Below are positions 1 to 8,943 of a DNA stretch of 64,000 nt, one piece after another (within the stretch, counting starts at the first letter, position 1; each line of letters opens with the position of its first letter). The DNA lies in contig CAWJQP010000098.1 of assembly GCA_963844855.1 (NCBI GenBank), positions 1 through 64,000 of the forward strand. The letters run 5' to 3'. The stretch is from DASQDN01 sp963844855. Its GTDB lineage: Bacteria; Acidobacteriota; Terriglobia; Bryobacterales; Bryobacteraceae. Both the position numbers and the translations under genes were made by a program. The notes under the pieces are model-generated. The model saw only the letters and a list, made by a program, of their open reading frames with translations, did not search any database and had not been told where the DNA came from.

Positions 1-478
1 TAATACATACGCGGTCGCATGGGAGGCTGAGGTAATTCAGCTCTTCTCCGCATCGAGGATTGTCTCGCTGCCACTGTCTCGCGCCGTGCTTGTTCGCGCC
101 CAGAAATGACTTCGCGATCCCGCCTCGCTGAACGCGAGCGTGCTTAGATGAGTACCCGAAGCCGCGGCGCGCCGGACCTCATCCGGACCATACGCCTCGA
201 GTACTGCCACACCGCAATAGTGCATGGTTAGAACCATCGCGGTGGATCCGCATTCCTGCGCCACCCGTTGCACGATTCGTGCAGCTCCGGTCAGGCCCAC
301 GCCGAGTCCGCCGATCTCCGTTGAACTGAGTGCGCCAGCAAGACCGGCAGAACTCAGCGCTTCGATGGATTCACTGGGGAAACGAGCCGCTTCGGTCGAC
401 TTCGGCGGCACTTTCGGCTATGGTCGTTGTGCAGACACGGTTCAGCGCCGATTCATATGTTTCTGTTCTGGTGTTCAT
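1..478 (-). pseudogene. Acyl-CoA dehydrogenase, 5' part, broken
   Basis: The reading frame starts with ATG at 478-476 (peptide begins MNTRTETYESALNR), shifts frame near 380 beside a run of four C, and continues as FPSESIEALSSAGLAG... with the family's N-terminal helical domain followed by the mid-domain signature FSEAGSRSHFWA. At 39-37 a TGA stands where relatives carry Trp in the KSW(I/V)TSASHA stretch; the same frame then stays open to the window edge (ITSASHATAYVL). The family performs flavin-dependent alpha,beta-dehydrogenation of acyl-CoA thioesters. One frameshift plus one nonsense codon may mark a decayed gene or sequence errors. The rest of the gene lies outside the window. Confidence 0.7.
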
Positions 479-938
479 GTTCCTCGCAATCTGCGTGGCA
501 TAGACCCGCAGCGCGAGAAACGCTACTGGTGGGTCACCACAACGTAAACCCGGTCCCGCCGGGCAGTCGGAAAATTCAGAGTCGATAGTTCATCGCCACG
601 TCCCGGAGTGTATCACTCGGCCTATGCGCGATCACGCGTGACCACCGTAAGGTCGTGCCGTCACTCGGTTGTGTGCTTCTCGGTGGGAAGTCATTGGAAG
701 ACTGGGCGCCTCATCCGTCGGGTCAAAGCCATGGATCTTCGGATCTTCGGCTCCAGTGAGCCCGACGCGTCACTGTTCGAGATCCCGTTTGACTACACCT
801 ACACAAGCTCGAGCAAGAAATGAAGAAGTGAGTCGTCGCCATCGGCGACTTTCGAGACCGGCAAGGCCTAGGTCTAGCTGCGACCACTTGGTGTCGTAGT
901 GAACTCGAGAAGCGTACACGAGAGCCCACATTGCGGGA
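479..938. other. Intergenic stretch with no supported gene
   Basis: Only short overlapping frames on both strands are present and none resembles a known family. The region lies upstream of the broken acyl-CoA dehydrogenase and downstream of the TonB receptor, both on the minus strand, so a promoter for the former is expected but none is clear. Confidence 0.5.
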
Positions 939-965
939 GTTGCGGGACTTATTGCGTCCCGCAAC
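939..965 (-). terminator. Perfect 10-bp stem hairpin after the TonB receptor gene
   Basis: GTTGCGGGAC (939-948) and GTCCCGCAAC (956-965) pair perfectly around a 7-nt loop. It lies 19 bp beyond the stop codon of the minus-strand receptor gene, the expected place for a transcription terminator. No clear T-run follows, so factor-independent termination is not certain. Confidence 0.5.
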
Positions 966-984
966 TAATGTGACCCTGTTGTTC

Positions 985-3900
985 TCAGAAGAGAAATTTG
1001 AGCGCTAGCTGTGTTTGGCGCGGGCCGTTGGCCTGCGATGTGACCGCTCCGAAGTTTCCTGCTCCCACTGTGTTTGCAGGGGCGCCGAAGATCGGGTGGT
1101 TTGCGACGTTGAACCATTCGCCGCGGAACTGGACGGAGAATCGCTCGGCGATCTTGAAGTTTTTGAAGATCGAGAAGTCGAAGTTCTCCACCGTGTCTGT
1201 CTTGAGGTTCGGGTGGACGCGGCCGAGGTTTCCGAAGGTGTAGTTCGGCGCGATGGAGAAGGCGGATGTGTCGAACCATCTGGCGATGGTGGGATCGTCC
1301 AGTACGGCGTTCTGGCCGTTCGAATCGGGGCGCTGGCCGCCGCCGAAGGAGAAGCTGTTGTTGGCCGGATTGTTGATCTGGATCGGCAAGCCGCTGTTGA
1401 GCGTCATGATGCCGTTGACCTGCCAGTTGCCGAGGATCGCATTTACGAAGCCGTTCCAGTTGGCGCCCATCGACTTGCCCTGGCCAAATGGGAGCTCATA
1501 GGTGAAGCTCGCCACGAGGCGATGAGGCTGGTTGTAGGGCGAGATCGAGCGGTCACAGGCGCGGCAGTAGTTGTCGCGGAAGCCGGCGCTGGTCCAAGCG
1601 TTGTCGCCGCCATCGGAGATCAGCTTCGACCACGTATAGGCGACAACGACGGTGCTGCCTGCCTGGAAGCGCTTTTCCACTTTGGCTTCGAGAGCATGGA
1701 AGTTGGAGTTGCCGTGCGAGACACCTGCGTATGATACGCCGGGATACTGCGGGAACGGCGTCAGCAAGTGGCCGCGCTGAACGGTGGGTGTGGACAGCAC
1801 ACCGACATTGATCTGTCCATAGAAGGGATTCGGTACCAGGTCGAGCAGTCCGGCGGCGGGAGTGATCTGATCCACGCGAAGCTGATCGTACTGCCAGCTT
1901 AATGGGAGCAGCGTTCCTTTATTGCCCGCATACCCGATTTCGATACCCATCGAAGAACCGAACTGTTGTGAGATCGTGAAGTTCCATTGCTGGTTGTACG
2001 GCGTCTTCAACGTGTCCTGAACAGGGGCTCCGACGCCTTGTCCGAGCGCTGCGAGCAATCCATTGGCGATCGCCTTCCGGAACTAAGACTCCGTCGGGAT
2101 ACGGGTTGCGAAGCAGGTTATACGGGGTGACTCCATCGAGCGAGGTCAGCCATGGCGTGGAAGCGCGGAAGGGCGCTGTGCCGTAGTTGTTGGCTCCATA
2201 GGGAGCCATGGTGTAGAAGATGCCGTAGCCAGTACGGATCACGGTGTTCGGCGCAATTTGATAGGCAATGCCGATACGCGGCGCGATGTTGCCGAGTTGC
2301 GCAGACCGGAGGCCGCGCCCATCGATACCTTTGTTCGGGAAGATATATCCGCCGTTGAGGTCGAGGCCGACTTTATCGCTCAGCGGACTGCGAACGTTGG
2401 GATCGAAGGCCGCGTAGCGATCGTAACGCTCGGTCATGCCGGTTTCCATGTCCCATCGCAATCCCGAGGTTGAGCGTGAGCTTGCGGTTGACCTTCCAAT
2501 CGTCCTGTATGTAGACGCCGAAAGATTTGCTTTCGAGGGCGGGTCGGATGCCGTTGACGACACTGCCACTCGATCCTGCGCCAAGAAGGAATGAGGCATA
2601 TGCGAAGCCGGCGGCGCCGCTGACGAGCCGCGCATCGGGGCCTGTCGTCATGCCGCGAGTGAAGGTGTAGTTCATCGACCACGGCGCTTGGGAGTGATTG
2701 ATGAGGTTCGACCGGAACTCGCTACCGACTTTCATGTTGTGGTTCGAGAGCAGCTTCGAATACGTACCGATGAACGTGTGCGACATGTTCGCCGACCGGA
2801 AATTCCAGTGATGCAGAAGACCGGGCATCGTCATCTCTTCGACGGTGAACTCGGGGAAGGCGAGGATGTCGGCGCCCGTCTCGACGTTCGCAGGCAGTCC
2901 AAGCTGGCTGGGTTTGAAGCCAAGGTAGTTCGATTGGCGGTTCAGGATGGAACGCGCGAAGCCATACCGGAGATTGAGGATGGAGTTCGAACTGATGGTG
3001 TTGGTGTAGTCCAACGCTGCGTTTTGCTGCCGCTCGGCGTTGGCGAAGCAGGCGCCATCTGGGCAACCAGGCGAGTCCCACACGGTGGGCTGGGCGTTCT
3101 GATTGTCGAAGATGCTGTAGCGAACGAAGAGCTTTTGTTTGTCGTTGAAGTTATGGTCAACCTTGGCGGTGCCGCGATTGATATCGGCTTTGAACTTTCC
3201 CTGGAAGAAGAAGTTGTTCTGGTCCGGTGAATGCCAGTCCCGGAAGGTTCGGGCGCGGGCCCGTAATACTTTTGCGCGTTCAATGCGACAGGGTCGAGAC
3301 GTTCGGCCGGAATCCGGTTGCCGGGGAAAGGGGTTCGCAGGAATTGGCCCGGTCTGGCTGGGTCGGGCGCTGTGGAGAAGGGATCGAAGATCACGCGCTG
3401 TTGACCTTGAGCGTTGAACGTCTGTGAGAAGTCGCCCTGCATCTGCAGATCGGTTGGGAGGGTGTAGAAATTGTTGACGGCCGATCGCTGGGCGCGAGAT
3501 TCGTACGCAGTGAAGAAGAATGTCTTGTTCCGAATCGATCGAGGTCCACCGATGCTGCCGCCGTATTCGTTTCGCTGGAAGACACCGAGCGGGCGGTTGC
3601 TGGCGTTCGAGAAGTAGTTGTTCGAATCCATCTTGCTGTTGCGAAGGAACTCGAATAGCGAGCCGTGGAATTCGTTGGTGCCGGACTTTGTCGCGAGGGT
3701 GAGTACGCCACCGCCACTGCGGCCATATTCGGCCGAGTAAGAGTTTGTCTGAATTCGGAACTCCTCGATGCCCTCAATGGTTGGGACGGCGCTATTGGCG
3801 TTCATGTTGGCGGTGTTGGAGTTCATGGTGACGGGAACGCCGTCCATCATGATGGCGTTGCTCGAATCGCGCCCGCCGTTGACGGTGAAGCGGCCGATGG

Positions 3901-4448
3901 ACTCGAAGCCTTCGCCGACGCCGCCGTTGCCGCGCTGCCGGGCTCATTCCGAATACACCGGGTGTCAACGCTGCGAGGCCGTAGACGTTGCGGCCGTTGA
4001 GCGGAAGGTCGATGATGCGCTTGTTCTCTACAACACCGCTGAGAGTCGCGGTGGTGGTTTCGACCAGTTGGGCCGAGCTCGAGACGGTAACTGATTCGCT
4101 TACGGCTCCGACATCGAGACGAATGTCTACGCCGGCCTTCTGTTGCGTTGCGATCGGGTAAGTCTCGATCACAAACCGGCGAAAACCGGACTTTTCCGCT
4201 TCTATGCGATATCTGCCGGGCGGAACCGGGCTTACGAGATAGAAGCCGGATTCGTTTGAAGTTCCTTTAAAGACGACGCTGCGATCGATATCGGTCACGG
4301 TGACAGTCGCGTCTGTGATGGCAGCTCCCGAGGAGTCTGTGACGAGTCCTGAGATGGAGCCTGCTACGGTTTGGGCCTGGGCGGCGCATATGAGGAAGAA
4401 CATACACGCGAACAGGCCGAGATACATCGACAACTTTCTAGACATCAT
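985..4448 (-). CDS. Oar-type TonB-dependent receptor (frameshifted)
   Basis: Outer-membrane beta-barrel receptor of the CarboxypepD_reg-like/Oar class. From the N-terminus: signal peptide (MMSRKLSMYLGLF... to AQA), a carboxypeptidase-regulatory-like domain (GLVTDSSGAAITDATVTV), a plug domain (IDLPLNGRNVYGLAALTPGV, IEEFRIQTNSYSAEYGRSGG), then a long barrel ending in the aromatic LALKFLF typical of barrel C-termini. The joined length of about 1,150 residues fits the family. The frame changes near 3938, 3232, 2462 and 2080, with recognisable barrel sequence on both sides of each junction, so sequence errors or decay are both possible. The substrate is unknown. It is divergent from the PSD1/DUF1501 pair, which may serve the same polymer. 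Confidence 0.85.
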
Positions 4449-4775
4449 GGTCTTACCCCTAAGCCAGATTTGGACAAACGTATTCCTGATGGCGCACGTT
4501 ATCAGACCTGGAGCAGTCCGGGGAAGTTAAAAGAAGAAATCGTTTAAGTAACTTGCGGGGTACAGAGCGACGAAAATGCCGGCAAGCACTTTGCATTGTG
4601 CACGATAGCGACGTTTCGGCCTAGTACTCGATTCGCTGTAGGTTCAGGAAACTTGGGGCATTTGTTCTACAGAGCAAAACAAGTTACACAAGAAAGTTAC
4701 AAACCCACTTCAAGGTCTATAACTGATAATCTGGTTGGAGGGGAATTTTTGCCTCTAAACCGGTGAGCTAACCTG
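4449..4775. other. Divergent intergenic region between TonB receptor and PSD1 gene
   Basis: This 327-bp non-coding stretch must hold promoters for both directions. AT-rich -10-like words occur at 4718-4730 (TATAAC and GATAAT) ahead of the plus-strand PSD1 gene, but no good -35 partner is present. Ahead of the receptor, the minus strand carries a purine-rich GGGGTAAG just before the first ATG, a plausible ribosome binding site. Confidence 0.4.
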
Positions 4776-7451
4776 ATGAACCGACCGGCTCTTTTCATTT
4801 TTTCTTCATTTCTATGTGTTTCACTGCGCGCATCCGGCGCAGTTACGACTACGCCCAAGGCACAGGCGGCGGCTCGTGTATTTGCAGCGAATTGCGCGGG
4901 ATGTCATTCGGCTCAAGCGAAGTCGAGCGATTTTAGCGTCGCGAATTTGGATGCCGTCGTCGCGGGTGGAAAGAAACACGGTCGCGCGGTTGTGGGAGGC
5001 CATCCCGAACAGAGCCCGCTCGTAAAGATGTTGAAGGGCGAGATGGCTCCGCAAATGCCGATGGGCAAGGCTCTGGCGGCGGCGGACATAGCGGCGGTCG
5101 AGGCCTGGATTCTCGAGCTTCCGGCAGAGAAGCTTGCGACGGCTAAAGATGACTGGCGCTGGCCTTATGAAAAGCCGGTGAAGCGGAATCCGCCAACAGT
5201 AGTGAATGCGACGTGGGTGAAGAACCCAATCGATAATTTCATTCTCGCCAAGCTCGAAGAGAACAAGCTCAAGCCCGCTCCGAAGACCAACAAACGTACG
5301 CTTGCGCGGCGCATTTTCTTCGATCTGGTTGGCGTTCCGCCATCGATTGAAGAAATGGATGCGTTCGTGCGCGATGAGTCGGACCAGGCGCTGGAGCGAT
5401 TGGTGGATAAGCTGCTTGCGGACCCGCGTTATGGGGAACGTTGGGGGCGTCATTGGTTGGATCTTGCGCGCTATGGAGAAACATCGGGTCTTGAAGGCGA
5501 CGGCGCGATCGGGAATGTGTGGCGTTATCGCGATTGGGTGATTCAGGCGTTTAACGCGAACATGCCTTATGACCGGTTCGTTATCCAGCAGCTTGCCGGA
5601 GGCGACGAACATAGTAAGACGCGCAATAACTACGCGCCGGATCAGCAGGGATTGATTCCTACGGCCTTTCTTCGCGTTGCGCCTTGGGACAGGTCGAATC
5701 TTGTCGCGGCGGAAGTCCGGGCGAATTACCTTGCCGAAGTTACGGGCGTAACTTCGTCGGTGTTTCTTGGACTGACGGTTGGATGCGCGCGGTGTCACGA
5801 TCATAAATACGACCCGATCCCACAGAAAGATTTTTATCGCATGCAGGCGTTCTTTAATGCCGTGCAAGCGGCGGGCGGGGTCGCAGTTCCTTACAAAGAT
5901 CCTGAGCTTCGCAAGCGCGCCGAGGACGAGTCGAAGGTCCTCGAAGAGCGATTGAAGAACGGGCCGGAGAAGAAGGCCGTCGACGCCTTCGAGACCGAAA
6001 TGTTGGGCAAGCTGCGGGCCGGCAAGATCGAGCGGGCGAAGGGGAAGGAATATACAAAAGCTGATTTGCGGCTGGAGCTGAAGCTGAAGAAGCAGAGGCT
6101 CTTTACGGAGAGCGAGAAGCTGACCCATGCCGAACTGCTCGAGGATGCGACGCGGACGGGCGACGCGGAAGAACAGGCGGCGCTGGATGCGTTTGAGAAA
6201 CCGGCGCTGGAGAAATTGAAGGCTGCTTATGCGGCGGGTCAGGTCGATCCGGACGCTCGCTTTGACGCTCTGACTAAGACCGATGTGCGCGCGGAGGCTC
6301 TGGCGGCTTATTCCGGTAAGTCGATTTTCAGTCTCGAAGAGAAGAATCGATACGCGGAGATGTCGGGTCAGGTAGACATCCTGCGGCGCCGGCTGGATCG
6401 CTGGAAGACGAATGTTCTCGCAGTGACGAATGTGGCGGGGCCGCCGAGTGGTCCAGACATCGCTCCGACACGCGTGTTGATTCGCGGTAACTACAATCAG
6501 CCGGGGGAGATCGTCGAGGCCGGATTCCCGAGCGCGGTTACGGGTAAGGCCGAGCCTGCCGTTTTTGAGACCGATCGATACCGGCAGTTTCCGACGCGCG
6601 GCCGGCGCATCACGCTTGCCAAGTGGATCGCGAGTCCGGAGAACCCTCTGACGGCGCGCGTGATGGTGAATCGCATCTGGCAGCATCATTTTGGCGCGGG
6701 CATTGTGCGGACTCCGAGCGATTTCGGGAAGAACGGCGAGCGTCCGACTCATCCGGAACTGCTCGACTGGCTGGCTGTGCAGTTCGTTGAGTCGGGTTGG
6801 GACATGAAGGCGATGCACAAGTTGATGTTGCTTTCGAACGCTTATTCGCAGGCATCGGAGAACCCGGCGTTAAAGGGCGCCGATCCCGAAAACAAGCTGT
6901 TCTCGCGCTTCAACCGGCAGCGTCTGGAAGCAGAGGCGATCCGCGATGGAATCCTGCTGGTGAGTGGACGGCTCAATCCAGCAATGGGCGGGCCTAGCGT
7001 GTTTCCGCCGTTGCCTGCCGATCTCGCCGATTTTGCGCGTTATGGCCGAACGGGCGGGCTGATGTGGGAGCCGAACGAGAAGGAAGAAGACGCTCGACGA
7101 CGATCGATTTATACGTTCCAGCGACGTTCCCTGCCCTTACCGATGATGGCTGCCTTCGATGCGCTGCCGTTCGCCGAGTCATGTGACCGCCGAAGTTCGA
7201 CGACGACGCCGTTGCAAGCGCTATCGCTGATGAACGGTGGGCTGATTCAGGAGGAATCGGAGTTTGTCGCCAAGCGGGTGGAACGCGAAGCCGGGCCGGG
7301 GCTGGGAGGGCAGATCGATCGTTCCTTCAATTTGATTTTGAGCCGGGATCCAACTGCTGCGGAGCGTGCGCGGTTTGAAACCTCCGGGCTGTCGCTGGCG
7401 AGTATTTGCCGTGTGCTGTTGAACTCGAACGAATTTCTGTATGTGGAGTAA
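4776..7451 (+). CDS. PSD1 and planctomycete cytochrome C domain protein (DUF1549/DUF1553)
   Basis: Exported protein of 891 residues, intact. After a signal peptide (about 1-22) comes a short cytochrome c domain with heme motif CAGCH at 40-44 and a Met-containing loop (QMPMG). Then follows DUF1549 with the family phrase DPRYGERWGRHWLDLARY, a second heme-binding CARCHDHKYDPIP near residue 337, a charged helical insert (about 380-560), and C-terminal DUF1553 (ENPLTARVMVNRIWQHHFG...). The biochemical role of the family is not established; it is common in Planctomycetota and Acidobacteriota and is usually followed by a DUF1501 gene, as here with a stop-to-start spacing of a few bases. Coupled expression of the two is inferred. 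Confidence 0.92.
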   Translation: MNRPALFIFSSFLCVSLRASGAVTTTPKAQAAARVFAANCAGCHSAQAKSSDFSVANLDAVVAGGKKHGRAVVGGHPEQSPLVKMLKGEMAPQMPMGKALAAADIAAVEAWILELPAEKLATAKDDWRWPYEKPVKRNPPTVVNATWVKNPIDNFILAKLEENKLKPAPKTNKRTLARRIFFDLVGVPPSIEEMDAFVRDESDQALERLVDKLLADPRYGERWGRHWLDLARYGETSGLEGDGAIGNVWRYRDWVIQAFNANMPYDRFVIQQLAGGDEHSKTRNNYAPDQQGLIPTAFLRVAPWDRSNLVAAEVRANYLAEVTGVTSSVFLGLTVGCARCHDHKYDPIPQKDFYRMQAFFNAVQAAGGVAVPYKDPELRKRAEDESKVLEERLKNGPEKKAVDAFETEMLGKLRAGKIERAKGKEYTKADLRLELKLKKQRLFTESEKLTHAELLEDATRTGDAEEQAALDAFEKPALEKLKAAYAAGQVDPDARFDALTKTDVRAEALAAYSGKSIFSLEEKNRYAEMSGQVDILRRRLDRWKTNVLAVTNVAGPPSGPDIAPTRVLIRGNYNQPGEIVEAGFPSAVTGKAEPAVFETDRYRQFPTRGRRITLAKWIASPENPLTARVMVNRIWQHHFGAGIVRTPSDFGKNGERPTHPELLDWLAVQFVESGWDMKAMHKLMLLSNAYSQASENPALKGADPENKLFSRFNRQRLEAEAIRDGILLVSGRLNPAMGGPSVFPPLPADLADFARYGRTGGLMWEPNEKEEDARRRSIYTFQRRSLPLPMMAAFDALPFAESCDRRSSTTTPLQALSLMNGGLIQEESEFVAKRVEREAGPGLGGQIDRSFNLILSRDPTAAERARFETSGLSLASICRVLLNSNEFLYVE

Positions 7452-7454
7452 GTG

Positions 7455-8876
7455 ATGAAAACGAGACGCGATTTTCTGTGTCAGTCCTATCTCGGGTTGG
7501 GAGCGCTGCCGCTCTTTCAGATGCTGGCCAAGGCCGCGCCCGCAACGTCAGGTCAATCGAATCCACTGCTTCCGAAACCACAGCACAGACCGGCCAAGGC
7601 GAAGAACTGCATCTTCCTGTTTATGGAAGGTGGCGTCAGCCAGATGGATACGTTCGAGTACAAGCCGGAGTTGTGGAAACACTCCGGAAAGCAGATGCCG
7701 AAGGCTGAACGCACGGAAGGCGAACTCGCGACATTTTCGGCGGCTCCGAATCGTGTGATCGCGCCGTTTTGGGGATTTAAGCAATACGGGCAATCGGGCC
7801 GCTGGATTTCCGATCTGCTTCCCAATCTTGCTCAGCGCGTGGATGACCTGGCATTCATTCATGGCATCAAGGTCGATAACAACAATCACGGTCCAGCGGT
7901 GTACCACTCGTTGACCGGGAATCAGTTCCCGGGATCAGCGTCGATAGGCGCTTGGGTCACGTACGGGTTGGGGAGCGAGAACCAGGATCTTCCAGGGTTC
8001 ATCGTGATGGGCGACCGGCGCGGCGCGACGATTGGAGGCGCGGGTGTTTGGGGGAATGGCTATCTTCCGGCGGCGTATCAGGGCACGCTCTTTCGCAACG
8101 GGTCGACTCCTATCGTTGATTTGAATCGTCCGGCGCAAGTGGCGGAGGCGGCGCAGCGGCGGGAACTCGATTTACTGCGCTGGATGAATGAGAAGCATAG
8201 CGGCGAGCGGACGAATACAGGTGAGCTCGACGCTCGTATTGCTTCGTTCGAACTTGCGTTTCGTATGCAGGCTAAGGCTCCGGAGCTGGTCGATCTCGGG
8301 GGCGAGTCTGAGGCAACGAAGAAGCTGTACGGGCTCGACGATCCGATCACTGAGCCGTTCGGGCGGCAGTGTTTGTTAGCGCGCCGCATGGTTGAACGTG
8401 GCGTGCGTTTCGTGAAGCTGCTGCATGGAGCGGGCGGTGATCGTTGGGATGATCACGGGGCGATCCAAGAGCGTATTCCGGTCCATTGCAAAGAAGTCGA
8501 TCGACCGATTGCAGGGTTGCTGGCGGATTTGAAGTCGCGGGGATTGCTTGACGACACGCTCGTCGTTTGGGCTTCCGAGATGGGGCGGACGCCGTTTGAC
8601 AATAATCTGACGACTGATAAGCCGGGTCGCGATCACAATCAGTATGGTCTTGTGATGTGGATGGCGGGCGGCGATGTGAAGCCGGGTACGTCGTTTGGCG
8701 AGACGGATGATTTCTCGGTTCGCGCCGCGGGCGAGGAGATTCCGATTCGCGACGTTCACGCGACGCTGCTTCATCTATTGGGTCTCGATCAGAATCGTTT
8801 GAACTTCCTGCATGCGGGTCGGTATAAGAAGCTGACCGACATCGGCGGGCGGGTGATTCAAGAGATCGTCGCTTAG
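7455..8876 (+). CDS. DUF1501 domain protein, exported
   Basis: Member of DUF1501, which belongs to the alkaline phosphatase/sulfatase-like fold; catalytic activity is unproven. The N-terminus MKTRRDFLCQSYLGLGALP resembles a Tat leader, twin Arg at residues 4-5. Characteristic segments are FLFMEGGVSQMDTFEYKP, a GxWVTYGLGSEN motif, WDDHG, WASEMGRTPF and GRDHN, containing the Asp/His residues expected to hold metal. An in-frame GTG lies one codon upstream, but ATG 7455 is chosen because GGAG at 7446-7449 is spaced better for it. It directly follows the PSD1 gene (stop at 7449-7451). Confidence 0.92.
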   Translation: MKTRRDFLCQSYLGLGALPLFQMLAKAAPATSGQSNPLLPKPQHRPAKAKNCIFLFMEGGVSQMDTFEYKPELWKHSGKQMPKAERTEGELATFSAAPNRVIAPFWGFKQYGQSGRWISDLLPNLAQRVDDLAFIHGIKVDNNNHGPAVYHSLTGNQFPGSASIGAWVTYGLGSENQDLPGFIVMGDRRGATIGGAGVWGNGYLPAAYQGTLFRNGSTPIVDLNRPAQVAEAAQRRELDLLRWMNEKHSGERTNTGELDARIASFELAFRMQAKAPELVDLGGESEATKKLYGLDDPITEPFGRQCLLARRMVERGVRFVKLLHGAGGDRWDDHGAIQERIPVHCKEVDRPIAGLLADLKSRGLLDDTLVVWASEMGRTPFDNNLTTDKPGRDHNQYGLVMWMAGGDVKPGTSFGETDDFSVRAAGEEIPIRDVHATLLHLLGLDQNRLNFLHAGRYKKLTDIGGRVIQEIVA

Positions 8877-8926
8877 GCGGCAGCGTTCCGGACGGATCCG
8901 GCAACTTCTTTTTTTCTTTCCTGCCG

Positions 8927-8932
8927 TATAAT
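8927..8932 (+). promoter_or_regulatory. Candidate -10 box of the kinase gene
   Basis: A perfect TATAAT lies 11 bases before the kinase ATG at 8944, so a transcript starting about 7 bp after it would have almost no leader. No convincing -35 is seen 17 bp upstream, where the sequence is pyrimidine-rich. Confidence 0.4.
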
Positions 8933-8943
8933 CGGCAACGACC

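Noticed and set aside
1..478. UGA read as tryptophan (recoding), from TGA at a Trp position in the acyl-CoA dehydrogenase
   Set aside because: Intact genes in the window use TGG for Trp and TGA as stop (e.g. yicC, tmk, GNAT). One case with a frameshift in the same gene points to error or decay.
1015..1734. 239-codon open frame on the plus strand
   Set aside because: Antisense to the TonB receptor barrel; Val/Gly/Glu-biased product typical of a shadow frame.
4821..6818. 665-codon open frame on the minus strand
   Set aside because: Shadow of the PSD1 gene: Arg/His-rich product without family features, fully antisense to a conserved protein.
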